NCBI GenBank assembly: GCA_026418015.1
Contig: JAOACE010000011.1
Coordinates: 1 to 64,000 of the forward strand
DNA: 64,000 bases
Source: Leptospiraceae bacterium
GTDB lineage: Bacteria; Spirochaetota; Leptospiria; Leptospirales; Leptonemataceae
Direction of reading: 5' to 3'
The notes under the pieces were generated by a model that had not been told where the DNA came from, ran no database searches, and saw only the letters and a program-made list of their open reading frames with translations. A program made the position numbers and the translations under genes. The number at the start of each line of letters is the position of its first letter. The stretch's first letter is position 1. Positions 43,572 to 52,736 of this stretch are shown here, piece after piece.

Positions 43572-46169
43572 TTATTGATTCTTTAATTTTTTTAAGTTAT
43601 GTTGTGCTACTGCCAAGAGTGCAATAGGAATACCATAAGGAGATACAGAAACATAATCCAATTTTGCCTCGTCCATACAGAAAGGAATATTTGCTGGATC
43701 TGCTCCGTGTTCTCCACATAATCCTAATTTTAGGTTTGGTCTTGTAAGTCGCCCTCTTTCTGCCGAAAGTAAGATTAATTCTTTTACTGGTTCACCTAAT
43801 ACTTGAAAGGGATTCGATGGTAATAAATCATACAATGTATAAGCCGGGAAGAAAGAATTAATATCATCTCTACTTAATCCATAAGTTGTTTGAGTTAAAT
43901 CATTTGTACCATAACTAAAAAATTCAGCATATTGAGCAATTTCGTGGGATTGCAAAGCAGCCGCAGGAAGCTCAATCATTGTACCGACTTTATATTTTAT
44001 TCTTATACCTTCTTGTTTAAATATCTGTTCTGCAACATCCCTTATACCTCGAATATAAGAACCTTCTATTTGTTTACCATTTTTGATAAATTTTAACTCG
44101 CTTGTATTCATTACAATAGGAATCATTATCTCTGGTTCTACTTCTATACCTTCTTTTTTTAACCTAACAGCAGCTTCGAATATAGCTTTAACTTGTGTTT
44201 CGTAAATCTCTGGGTAAGTAATGGCAACCCTACAACCTCTGTGTCCTAACATCGGGTTAAATTCGTGCAAGCGTTCAATTCGTTCTCGAATTTCTTTTTC
44301 GTCTGGTTGAATGCCTTTTTGTTTTAGATATTCTATGTATTCTTTAAAAGTATCTTCGTTTCGTGGTAAGAATTCATGTAATGGTGCATCTAACAAACGA
44401 ATTGTAACAGGATAAGGAGCCATAATTTTGAATAGTTCATAGAAATCATCTCTTTGTAATGGTCTTAACTCTTCTAAACAACGAATTCTTTCTTCGTAAG
44501 ATTTAGATAGAATCATTTCGCGGAATTTATTAATCCTTTGAGCATCAAAAAACATGTGTTCTGTCCTACAAAGTCCTATGCCATAGGCTCCCATCATTTT
44601 TGCAACTTTTGCATCTCTACCTAAATCTGCATTTGCTCTAACAACAAAATCCTTCGTAATAAATTTTTTTACTACATTGATAAATTCCAACAATCCATTA
44701 GTTTGTATGTCTGGAGAAATCAACTTAGCTTTTCCCAAATAAATCGTAGGGTCTTTATAAACTGGTGCATCCAAAGTAATATAATCACCCTCATTTACAC
44801 GATAACCATTGTATTCAAAATAATTTTGTCCAATTTTTATCTCTGGATGGACAATACTTACTTTTCCTAATGAACGCGCAACAACTGGCGCATGGGAAGA
44901 ATAACCACCTTCTGAAGATAAAACACCTACACCCACTTCAATAGCTTTTACATCTTCTGCAAAAGAAGCGGGTACACATAATATCATCCTTGTATCTTCG
45001 CCTTTTAGGATTGCTTCTCTATGTGCTTCCATTAATCTATCAGCATCGAAATAAACCCTGCCAACAGCAGCACCAGGAGCACCTGTTAATCCACCACGAA
45101 TTGCAGGTTTACCTTCTAAGGATTTTTCGTCAACAACTGCATGGAGTAACGTTGCAAGTTGTCCTGGGGGAATTTGTTCAATAAGCCAATCTTCTTTGAT
45201 GATGTTTTCTTTTAATAAATCCAGTAGTGTTCGGATATGAGCTTGAGTAGATTTTTTATCCACCTCTGTTTGATTGATAATCCAAAGTTTTTTCTTTTCG
45301 ATAATAAACTTTATTTCTCTAATTTCTTTGAATTTTCTTTCTATTGCTTTTCCTATTCGCTTTAATTCTGATAGATACTTTTCGTCTAGTTGCTCTATAG
45401 AAATACCTTCTTTATCTAATGTATAGCGATTTAATAAATAACTTCCTTGTAGTTTATCTTCGCCTGTAATGATATCTCTTGTGTAATACATTCCTACGGC
45501 CGAATCTTCTCCTAAATTTCCAAATACCATACCTTGAATCAACATTGCTGGTGGATCTTCTTTATCTAATTCTGGATCATAATATCGTTTTGCTAAATTT
45601 CGTATTACCAAGAAGAGTTGCTGATATGGATCGTCTGGAACGTTATGTTTCCCCACAAGATCTAGCATCTCTAATGCAGCTTGTTTAATACCTTCTGAGG
45701 TATCGTCGTATTTTGCAATAATATCGTCAAAACGTTCATGTTCTAAATCCAAGATCTTTGTTCCAATGGTTCGAATTAAATAACCGTATTCAAACCAAGC
45801 TGATTTTTCTCCAATTAAGTTTGCAAAACCTTGAACTGTTAAAGGGGATAAACCAATATTAAACACAGTAGGATATAAAGGTAAACTTAAATTTGAGCTA
45901 ACGACTACTTTTAATAATAATGGATTTAATGGATCTGCAAATTTTCTTCCTACACCCTCTTCTATATATTTTAAACCTTCCCTTAACATCGAAGAAAAAT
46001 CATCTGTAATTAAATAAGGGGTATATTGACTATCGATAATAAACCCTGGTACAACAGGAATTTGCATCTCTGTTAGTTCTAGCATTCTTCTGCCACGTCG
46101 ACCTACTCTTTCGTAAACATCCTCGCTATATTTTTCTCCTTTACCTTGAAAAACATAAATTCTACTCAT
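43572..46169 (-). CDS. Pyruvate phosphate dikinase-like enzyme with degenerate ATP domain
   Basis: 865 residues in the PPDK layout. The swivelling phospho-His domain (GGYSSHAPVVARSLG, about 425) and the PEP/pyruvate barrel (IRLLDAPLHEFLP, MLGHRGCRVAITYP, GTMIELPAAA, SYGTNDLTQ, GLCGEHGADPANIPF with its catalytic Cys) are intact. The N-terminal ATP-grasp part is eroded: GGKGANL is replaced by GRRGRRML, the SVRSG Arg is absent (LLKVVVSS), and the metal/nucleotide end reads IKFIIE and NQTE instead of IEFTIE and LQTR. It may use a different phosphoryl donor, need a partner, or be regulatory. Good RBS. Confidence 0.85.
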   Translation of the reverse strand: MSRIYVFQGKGEKYSEDVYERVGRRGRRMLELTEMQIPVVPGFIIDSQYTPYLITDDFSSMLREGLKYIEEGVGRKFADPLNPLLLKVVVSSNLSLPLYPTVFNIGLSPLTVQGFANLIGEKSAWFEYGYLIRTIGTKILDLEHERFDDIIAKYDDTSEGIKQAALEMLDLVGKHNVPDDPYQQLFLVIRNLAKRYYDPELDKEDPPAMLIQGMVFGNLGEDSAVGMYYTRDIITGEDKLQGSYLLNRYTLDKEGISIEQLDEKYLSELKRIGKAIERKFKEIREIKFIIEKKKLWIINQTEVDKKSTQAHIRTLLDLLKENIIKEDWLIEQIPPGQLATLLHAVVDEKSLEGKPAIRGGLTGAPGAAVGRVYFDADRLMEAHREAILKGEDTRMILCVPASFAEDVKAIEVGVGVLSSEGGYSSHAPVVARSLGKVSIVHPEIKIGQNYFEYNGYRVNEGDYITLDAPVYKDPTIYLGKAKLISPDIQTNGLLEFINVVKKFITKDFVVRANADLGRDAKVAKMMGAYGIGLCRTEHMFFDAQRINKFREMILSKSYEERIRCLEELRPLQRDDFYELFKIMAPYPVTIRLLDAPLHEFLPRNEDTFKEYIEYLKQKGIQPDEKEIRERIERLHEFNPMLGHRGCRVAITYPEIYETQVKAIFEAAVRLKKEGIEVEPEIMIPIVMNTSELKFIKNGKQIEGSYIRGIRDVAEQIFKQEGIRIKYKVGTMIELPAAALQSHEIAQYAEFFSYGTNDLTQTTYGLSRDDINSFFPAYTLYDLLPSNPFQVLGEPVKELILLSAERGRLTRPNLKLGLCGEHGADPANIPFCMDEAKLDYVSVSPYGIPIALLAVAQHNLKKLKNQ

Positions 46170-46353
46170 AAAATACCTCTATAAAAAAGCTGCAAATTTA
46201 TCTTTCGCCCACCCAACCCGCCATCAAAATATTAATATAATTTTATAAAAAAAATTAACTGGTTTAATTTATTTTTTTATAAATATTAAATAATCTAACT
46301 AATACCTAATAATTCGATTATATTTTTATTTCAATAATTTTTTATAATTTTTT

Positions 46354-47394
46354 TTATTTTTCGTAGATTGCACAACAATTTCTTCCTTTATCTTTACAAA
46401 TATATAAAGCTTCGTCAGCAAGTTTTATTAAATCTTCGTAGTCTTTTATAAGATCTTTATGTAAGGGTAAATTTGATATACCGATAGATATCGTAATTCT
46501 TGCTTCCCTTCCATCAATAAAGAATTGATGTTGTTCAATCCTTTTTCGAATCTCTTCTGCTAATTCTAATGCTCGCTTTTGATTGGCTGTTGGCATTAAT
46601 ACACAAAATTCTTCGCCACCATACCTACCAGCAATATCTTCTTCTTTGGATTCGTTTATAACACTTAGGATGACTTTTGCAAGTTCTTTTAACGCAATAT
46701 CTCCTCCTATATGTCCATATTCTGTGTTGACTCTTTTAAAATGATCAATATCCGACATAAGTAAAGATAAGGGCATACCGGTATATTGATAACGTAAATA
46801 TTCGTCTTTAAGCCTCATTAAAAAATATTCTTTTCTATATAGTCCTGTTGCATGATCAATCGTAGCTAAGTTGTGCAAACGAGCATTTTCTATTGCTATG
46901 GCAGCTTGATCCGCCATAATCTGAAAAATTTTTAAATCTTCTTGGTCGAAATTTCGATCGTTCGTTTTGTTTAAGACTTGGATTGTTCCCAATACACGTT
47001 TTCGATAAATCAATGGTACACAAATCATAGAGCGAGTTTGGAATCCAGATGTTTCGTCTGCTTTTCGATAAAATCTTGGATCTTTGGAACAATCTTCTAC
47101 AAGGACAGGTTCTGCATTTTTAGCAACCCATCCAGAAATTCCTTCGCCCACTTTTAAACGAATATTTTTAAGTTTCTCGCTTTTTTCTCCCAATACTGTA
47201 TGAAAATATAATTCCTGCTTTTCTTCGTCTAATAACATTAAGCTCGATGCTTCTGCTTCGATAACTTCTTTGGCTTTTTCTAATAGACGTTCTAATACCA
47301 ACGTTAAATTCAAAGTAGAAGATAGATACCTGTTTGCATCTAATACCTCGTAGAGTTTTTTTAGTTGTTTTTGTAATTTTTCTATATCATTCAT
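46354..47394 (-). CDS. Diguanylate cyclase with GAF domain
   Basis: 346 residues: short coiled coil, GAF domain (about 20-165, with LKVGEGISGWVAKN and ICVPLIYRKRVLGTIQVLNK) and a GGDEF domain with MSDIDHFKRVNTEYGH and active RYGGEEF. Expected to make cyclic-di-GMP in response to a small ligand or redox cue. Same domain order as the protein at 15190-16278, likely a paralogue. Divergent from a small 96-residue gene. Confidence 0.93.
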   Translation of the reverse strand: MNDIEKLQKQLKKLYEVLDANRYLSSTLNLTLVLERLLEKAKEVIEAEASSLMLLDEEKQELYFHTVLGEKSEKLKNIRLKVGEGISGWVAKNAEPVLVEDCSKDPRFYRKADETSGFQTRSMICVPLIYRKRVLGTIQVLNKTNDRNFDQEDLKIFQIMADQAAIAIENARLHNLATIDHATGLYRKEYFLMRLKDEYLRYQYTGMPLSLLMSDIDHFKRVNTEYGHIGGDIALKELAKVILSVINESKEEDIAGRYGGEEFCVLMPTANQKRALELAEEIRKRIEQHQFFIDGREARITISIGISNLPLHKDLIKDYEDLIKLADEALYICKDKGRNCCAIYEK

Positions 47395-47437
47395 ATTTTT
47401 TCTTGTAATTTCGACATGATTGATTATCTTGTAAGTA

Positions 47438-47728
47438 ATGGAAGAATTTACACCCGAAACCCTGAAACAATTTATTTCTCAAAAAAGAGAACGTCGTAAT
47501 CCCGAAGAGATTCTAGAAAATATCGACAAATCCAAAGAATTAAGAAAACGATTAGAACAACCCCAAGCGTCTCTACCACAAAATTTAGCAGAATTAGATG
47601 CACAAATTAGAAACAACATGGTAGAAATTATCCGAAGGTTAATGAAAACCAACCAAAAAGAAGAACTAAAAAAGATATTATTAGAACATAAAACTTTTAT
47701 AGAAAACATCTTAGAAATCCTTAAATAA
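47438..47728 (+). CDS. Small helical hypothetical protein
   Basis: 96 residues, strongly charged and predicted helical throughout (RERRNPEEILENIDKSKEL, later IIRRLMKTNQKEELKKILL). No family recognised, no signal or membrane segment. It begins 43 bases from the diguanylate cyclase start on the other strand and ends four bases before the converging 671-residue gene. No good RBS, so reality is probable rather than certain. Confidence 0.6.
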   Translation: MEEFTPETLKQFISQKRERRNPEEILENIDKSKELRKRLEQPQASLPQNLAELDAQIRNNMVEIIRRLMKTNQKEELKKILLEHKTFIENILEILK

Positions 47729-47732
47729 ACTT

Positions 47733-49748
47733 TTATTTTTGCCTTCTTTTCCATATTGATTCTAAAAAGTAAATTGCTTGAGGTATTCTTAACGATTCTA
47801 CTATTACTCTTAACCAATAGGGCAACTTCATATGGAAGGGCACCTTTTTCTCTTTTGGCATAAATTCCGATGCAACTGATTCTATGTTTGACTTTAATGA
47901 TTCCACCAATTGTTGAAGTTTTAATCTTTGTTCATTGTAAAAAATTCTTTCTTCGAGTAATTTTTCGAAAAATTCCAAAACCATTCTTTCTTTCGGATCT
48001 GCTAATCCCTTATCGATTAATTTATGTTGTTCTTTTAAATACCTTCTGTATTCTTTTTCTAATTCAATTGCTGAATCTGGATCAGGTGGGTATTGGAGCG
48101 TTATAGTCCATAATGGTTCTGTTTCGGAAATAAAGCAAGAAACAAACTCACCTGTTTTAACGAACAAGTTCACTTTTACATTTGTAAGGTTATAAACTTC
48201 TTCTATCTTAACTTTATCATGAGAAAATCGATTTCTTACTTTATAGAATAATCGATTTACATCTGCTGGCAAATCTTGGTGTAAGTTTGCAAACAAATAG
48301 GTTAATTTTAATGCTTCTGCTAAGTTATAAAGAAGAACTCTATCTGCTGGAATAGGTTGTGTTCTTATTAGATAGAGCTCATCTTTTATAGAAACTAAAT
48401 CTTCTGTTGTTGTAAACGTTGCTACTTTTTTTGCTAATTCGTAGATCAAATCTGCAAAAATTGTATTCTCGAATAGCTTTTGTATAAAATCCAAAACTTC
48501 TTCTAAATCTATAATTTGGTTTAAAGTAAATTCAACGTTTGGTATAGCAGGAAAATAATTCTCTTTTAGTTTTAAAGAGTTCCATTTTTTATCAGGAATG
48601 CTGCCAGGAGAAATTAGATAAAAATTTGTAAAATTAAGTTCTTGAAGATCTTTTGCATCGTTAATCTTAATAAATTCCAAATCAAAAGGTGCTTTGATGT
48701 AATCAAAATTTCGATTAATTTTATCCTGAAACAAAGGAATAAGAATCTTCATTTGTTGTTCAATATCATCCCTTACGCGAAATACTAATGCTGCATGAGA
48801 TTTTGTTTTAGATTCGTAATAATTAACATATCGCGCATAAGGAAGTGTACTCCCATCAGAAAAAAACTTGGGTCTAGAAAAATAATAAATTCTTTTTAAT
48901 AAAGTTAGTTTTTCTACATCGGGATAACTTGCTGCAATTTCTTTTTCGATTACATCTGCACGTCGAAATAATTCAACAAAACCCGGTAAATAAGGAGAAG
49001 AAGTAATAGCCATATTAATTCTATCTGGATCAATATGCATTTCGAACAAGCGAAAATGTAATTCTGGTAAAGGATTGATTGTTAATAGCTCTCCTTTAAA
49101 ATTGAATAATGAACTAAAAAGCTCACTATTAAAAACAAAAAAACTAAAACCTTCTTTTGCTTTCTGAGTTGGCAATTTCTCAATCATTCTTTTGATTAAG
49201 AGATATTCTTTATCGATGGTAAGGCGTGTTCTAAAATAATTTCCCGAATCCATTACTCTACTACCACCAACCAAAACCTGGAACTCTCCTGTATGCATAT
49301 AAACGATGGATGACTTATCTTTACTTAACTCTCTTTGGTTTGGTGGTAAATAGACTTTATATTCTACTGGTAAGTTTACTTTTTCTGTTTTTTTTCCGTT
49401 ATGCGAAGAAAAATAACTCTCTAGATCGAAATAACGATTCAAATAACTAAGCATTTCCTTACTACCAACATATCTTATTTTCGAAATACCCATTTCTATG
49501 GAATTTCTTAACCACATTTCTTCTAAACCAACATTCCAAAGATGTCTTTCTGGTAGTAATACATTTTCTACAAATTGTACAATAGATGCTGGGAAGTTAT
49601 GACTCGCACCAATACGAGAAAAAGGGCGAAAATCGTCTAAGGTTAATCCCGTATAAATCAATATTGTATCTCGATCAATTTGAAAAACTCTATCATTTCC
49701 TCTTAATTCTAATGGATTTATCTTATTAGGCTTTACGTTTGCTACCAT
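47733..49748 (-). CDS. Unknown protein of the CfpA-linked locus (671 residues)
   Basis: No recognised family. The protein is soluble, mixed alpha/beta with a helical charged C-terminal third (about 555-640) and a Pro/Trp segment near the end (KLPYWLRVIVESLRIP). No signal peptide or strong membrane helix. Its ATG lies inside the 3' end of the VWA protein gene (23-base overlap), so the two are translationally coupled. It is the last gene of the run that starts with cfpA. Confidence 0.75.
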   Translation of the reverse strand: MVANVKPNKINPLELRGNDRVFQIDRDTILIYTGLTLDDFRPFSRIGASHNFPASIVQFVENVLLPERHLWNVGLEEMWLRNSIEMGISKIRYVGSKEMLSYLNRYFDLESYFSSHNGKKTEKVNLPVEYKVYLPPNQRELSKDKSSIVYMHTGEFQVLVGGSRVMDSGNYFRTRLTIDKEYLLIKRMIEKLPTQKAKEGFSFFVFNSELFSSLFNFKGELLTINPLPELHFRLFEMHIDPDRINMAITSSPYLPGFVELFRRADVIEKEIAASYPDVEKLTLLKRIYYFSRPKFFSDGSTLPYARYVNYYESKTKSHAALVFRVRDDIEQQMKILIPLFQDKINRNFDYIKAPFDLEFIKINDAKDLQELNFTNFYLISPGSIPDKKWNSLKLKENYFPAIPNVEFTLNQIIDLEEVLDFIQKLFENTIFADLIYELAKKVATFTTTEDLVSIKDELYLIRTQPIPADRVLLYNLAEALKLTYLFANLHQDLPADVNRLFYKVRNRFSHDKVKIEEVYNLTNVKVNLFVKTGEFVSCFISETEPLWTITLQYPPDPDSAIELEKEYRRYLKEQHKLIDKGLADPKERMVLEFFEKLLEERIFYNEQRLKLQQLVESLKSNIESVASEFMPKEKKVPFHMKLPYWLRVIVESLRIPQAIYFLESIWKRRQK

Positions 49749-50967
49749 AGTTATACTCGAATATATAATTTTTTATTTTAAATTTATCACCACTATGTAT
49801 TACATTTTTATCGCTTGTAATCAGCTGAACATCTTTTAGGTACTTGCTTGGAATTTTAAAGTAATAATCATCATTTTTATCTACTGCTTTAAGTTCTACC
49901 TTCTTAGGAAAATCTTTTTGTCTGATTCTGATTAAACATGAGGGATCGTTTCCAATACTTAGGGTCTTTTTTTCGAATCGATTTAATTTTATTGCCCTAC
50001 CAACAGAAGGATGCATACCAGATTCGTAAAAGATTAATTCTCCTTTCATTGGTTTTGGCTTAAATCTATAGAAAATCAGCGTACCTAAAATTAAAACTAA
50101 TAGGAGAGAAATTAATATAATATATTTATAATGATTTATTAATGATAAAATTTTATGGTAAATATTTATAAAATCATTTTTCTTTTGAACTTCACTTTGT
50201 TTTTGCTCCAAATCCTGTTTTAATTCTTCTAACCCTGATGGATCTTTTATAGTTGTAGAAGCATCTTCTTGTCTATTTATATTATTCTTGGCATTTTGAT
50301 CACTTTGGTTTGAGTTGACTGGTCTTTCTATTACTTTAACGTTCGAAGATAAGTCTTTTAAATTTTTTTCCAACTGCTCACTTTTTTTCTCTGCAAAACT
50401 GATGTAGTAAATATATCTATCTTGTATTGGTAATTGTTCTGTTGTAGAATATTCTTTGATGTTAACCAATTTTCGTTTTTTTGTAGGTTCATCTTTTCCA
50501 TCTGTTAAGACAATTACATATTGGTTGATTTTGGTTTTATAGAGAATATTTTTTTCTTGATCAAATTTCTGTTCTTCTAAGGAAGTTTTAGATAATAAAT
50601 CTCTTAAATAATCCAACAAAAGTTGAAAGTCCGTATATAAACCCAAAGGCTTTAAATCCTGAATTAATTGAAGTATTTCCTCTTTTTTTTCTAAAGAATA
50701 ATTATCAATTTTTTTTAATAGTTTTGGTTCAGAATCAAATGTGATTATGTAGATAGTATCACCCGATTTCATAAAAGATAAGAGTTCAGCAAACTTTTTT
50801 TGAATATGTTGGAAGGCTCCTCCCGCCATAGAACCAGACGTATCTATAACTATATAATACTCATTTTTGTTGATAACTTGTATTTCTGGATCTTTTTTAC
50901 AATACAAAAAAAGTAATATTGTTAAAATAGCCCACGTAAATAGAATATTTTTTTTTATAATTTTCAT
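49726..50967 (-). CDS. Membrane-anchored VWA protein with C-terminal FHA-like domain
   Basis: 413 residues. An N-terminal hydrophobic segment ends at Cys23 (possible lipid anchor). A von Willebrand A domain follows with intact MIDAS residues: DTSGSM from Asp42, a Thr in GLYTDF and Asp in LTDGKDEP. Next come a polar Asn/Gln/Glu linker, a membrane helix (about 275-297, IILISLLLVLILGTLIF) and a C-terminal domain with LSIGNDPSCLIRI that resembles FHA. Topology would put VWA outside and the FHA-like part in the cytoplasm. AAGGA before the ATG. Possible link between envelope and cytoplasmic filaments, by context only. Confidence 0.8.
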   Translation of the reverse strand: MKIIKKNILFTWAILTILLFLYCKKDPEIQVINKNEYYIVIDTSGSMAGGAFQHIQKKFAELLSFMKSGDTIYIITFDSEPKLLKKIDNYSLEKKEEILQLIQDLKPLGLYTDFQLLLDYLRDLLSKTSLEEQKFDQEKNILYKTKINQYVIVLTDGKDEPTKKRKLVNIKEYSTTEQLPIQDRYIYYISFAEKKSEQLEKNLKDLSSNVKVIERPVNSNQSDQNAKNNINRQEDASTTIKDPSGLEELKQDLEQKQSEVQKKNDFINIYHKILSLINHYKYIILISLLLVLILGTLIFYRFKPKPMKGELIFYESGMHPSVGRAIKLNRFEKKTLSIGNDPSCLIRIRQKDFPKKVELKAVDKNDDYYFKIPSKYLKDVQLITSDKNVIHSGDKFKIKNYIFEYNYGSKRKA

Positions 50968-50982
50968 ACCGATATTCCTTAG

Positions 50983-51696
50983 CTATTTTTCTACATATTG
51001 TTTTTCTTCTTTTATATAGCTTCTTAGATCTAATTTTAATTCATTTTCTCTATCTAAAAATTCAATAAAGAGTATATAAAACCACATTAAGGTATCTTCG
51101 TTCGTTTCTATAATTTTAAACGTAGCTTGTTCCCAATCTTTAACTATAATCCCTTGATCTAAAACACAAATCAAATCTACTTCGCAGTTAATGGGAATAG
51201 ATTTTTCTTCTGATGCATGAACCATCGAAAGTTTATGTGATAACAATGGCACACGCGAATTGTATGCAAACAAGATAGAATACAAGGGAATGATCTTTTC
51301 TTCGGGTAAATTATAATCCATCGCATACATCGTCTTAACTGTATTGGTTATTTCCACATGTTTTAACAAAGACTCCGTAGTTAATTCACGTTCTATCGAA
51401 AAAAAAGAATAGATCTGATCGGTTAATACATACCCTCCCGTTAGGTTTAAAAAATTTTTGCACCATTTTTTATAAACGATTAAGTCTAGATTTTTGTTAA
51501 GCACATGCGTTCTGTTACGAACTTTACCCATTGCAAGAGAAAAACCCAAAGGAATATGATCTTTGATAAAATCGTAAAATTCTTTAAATAATTTTAAATC
51601 CTTTTCGGAAGGGGGAGTGATTCCCTTTTTATCCAAGCGTGCTTTTAGTGCATCCTGTAACCATTTAGATTGTTCCTGAAAGTATTTTTCAAACAT
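50983..51696 (-). CDS. Unknown protein of the CfpA-linked locus (237 residues)
   Basis: Soluble protein. The central part (GKVRNRTHVLNKNLDLIVYKKW, then SIERELTTESLLKHVEI) loosely recalls DUF6602-type nuclease/nucleotidyltransferase-like domains, where a D-L-I-V-Y strand and a later Glu carry the active site; this is a weak resemblance. It lies seven bases after the preceding gene and 15 before the VWA gene, consistent with one transcript. Confidence 0.7.
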   Translation of the reverse strand: MFEKYFQEQSKWLQDALKARLDKKGITPPSEKDLKLFKEFYDFIKDHIPLGFSLAMGKVRNRTHVLNKNLDLIVYKKWCKNFLNLTGGYVLTDQIYSFFSIERELTTESLLKHVEITNTVKTMYAMDYNLPEEKIIPLYSILFAYNSRVPLLSHKLSMVHASEEKSIPINCEVDLICVLDQGIIVKDWEQATFKIIETNEDTLMWFYILFIEFLDRENELKLDLRSYIKEEKQYVEK

Positions 51697-51703
51697 AATT
51701 CAT

Positions 51704-52630
51704 TTAAAATAAATTTAAAACTTTATTAACATCTTTTTTAAGGAAAGATTCAAATCTTGGAGATGCACCTTCGTGTAAATATTTTTGCAATCTACTTACA
51801 CCTTTTATATTTTCTCCAATTACTTGAAACATAATTACACCACCATGTTTTACTTTTCCCCATTTAAAGAGAGAATTCAAATCTTGTATTAACTCTCCTT
51901 CGTGGTAGACAATTACCTTGCAGTCGGGATATTTCGCTTCGTATGCCTCGATGATATTTTTCCAAGCTTCTACGTTTCCGTTATGGAATAACTCATTTGT
52001 AACTTGAACAGAATATTTTGGTGTAATATTTCTACTTTTGGGAATTGTTGGAGAAGGCTGTGGTTGTGGTGGTTCTAATTTTACCTCTGGTTTTTCTTCT
52101 ATCTTTCTCTCTTCTGGTAGAATAAAATCTAAATCTTCTTCGGGAATTTTATTTTCTAATAACATAAAAAAAGCATCAATAGCTTTTTTTGCAATTTCTT
52201 GATTTCCTTTCTTGCTTCTTACATAAACTGTTAACAATTCATCTTTTTTTAGTTCATGCACTCTATCCCAATGATCCTGGTTTGCAGGATTTATAACAAC
52301 CAAGCCATATGTTGGATGATAATATGCAATAACTACATCTAATGCATTCCATTTCTGAAACGTTTTAGACAAAATGGAAAAGTTATAAAAGTCATAGTTT
52401 AAATTGATGGATTCTGAAGGTAATTTCGCACGTTCTACAAGTATTAATCTTAAAATTGCGGGAATTTGCTCTTTGGTAATTAAGCCTTGGTCTAACATTT
52501 CGTTCAAAATATTTGCTAGATTCTCCCCTTTTTCGAACCTATCTACAATGGTTGTTGTAAAAACCATGTGCCTTAGCAGCTTATTGTATGTTTCTCTTTT
52601 GCCCGTAGAATAATATGTTTTTCCTATCAT
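51704..52630 (-). CDS. Unknown two-domain protein of the CfpA-linked locus
   Basis: 308 residues from the ATG at 52630 (GAGGGA upstream; a TTG 12 bases earlier is less likely). An N-terminal globular domain (about 1-165) is joined by a Pro/Glu-rich linker (about 175-210, PPQPQPSPTIP) to a C-terminal alpha/beta domain with YPDCKVIVYHEGELI and KHGGVIMFQVIG. Family not recognised. It follows the cfpA gene by about 106 bases and leads a closely spaced run of four genes. Confidence 0.72.
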   Translation of the reverse strand: MIGKTYYSTGKRETYNKLLRHMVFTTTIVDRFEKGENLANILNEMLDQGLITKEQIPAILRLILVERAKLPSESINLNYDFYNFSILSKTFQKWNALDVVIAYYHPTYGLVVINPANQDHWDRVHELKKDELLTVYVRSKKGNQEIAKKAIDAFFMLLENKIPEEDLDFILPEERKIEEKPEVKLEPPQPQPSPTIPKSRNITPKYSVQVTNELFHNGNVEAWKNIIEAYEAKYPDCKVIVYHEGELIQDLNSLFKWGKVKHGGVIMFQVIGENIKGVSRLQKYLHEGASPRFESFLKKDVNKVLNLF

Positions 52631-52736
52631 AGTCCCTCTCAATTTTAAGAATTATAAATCTACCAACAGAACTTAAAAAGTTCTATTGGTAGATTATCCC
52701 ACCCTTCCCCACCTTATAGGTTATGAATGTTTTAAA

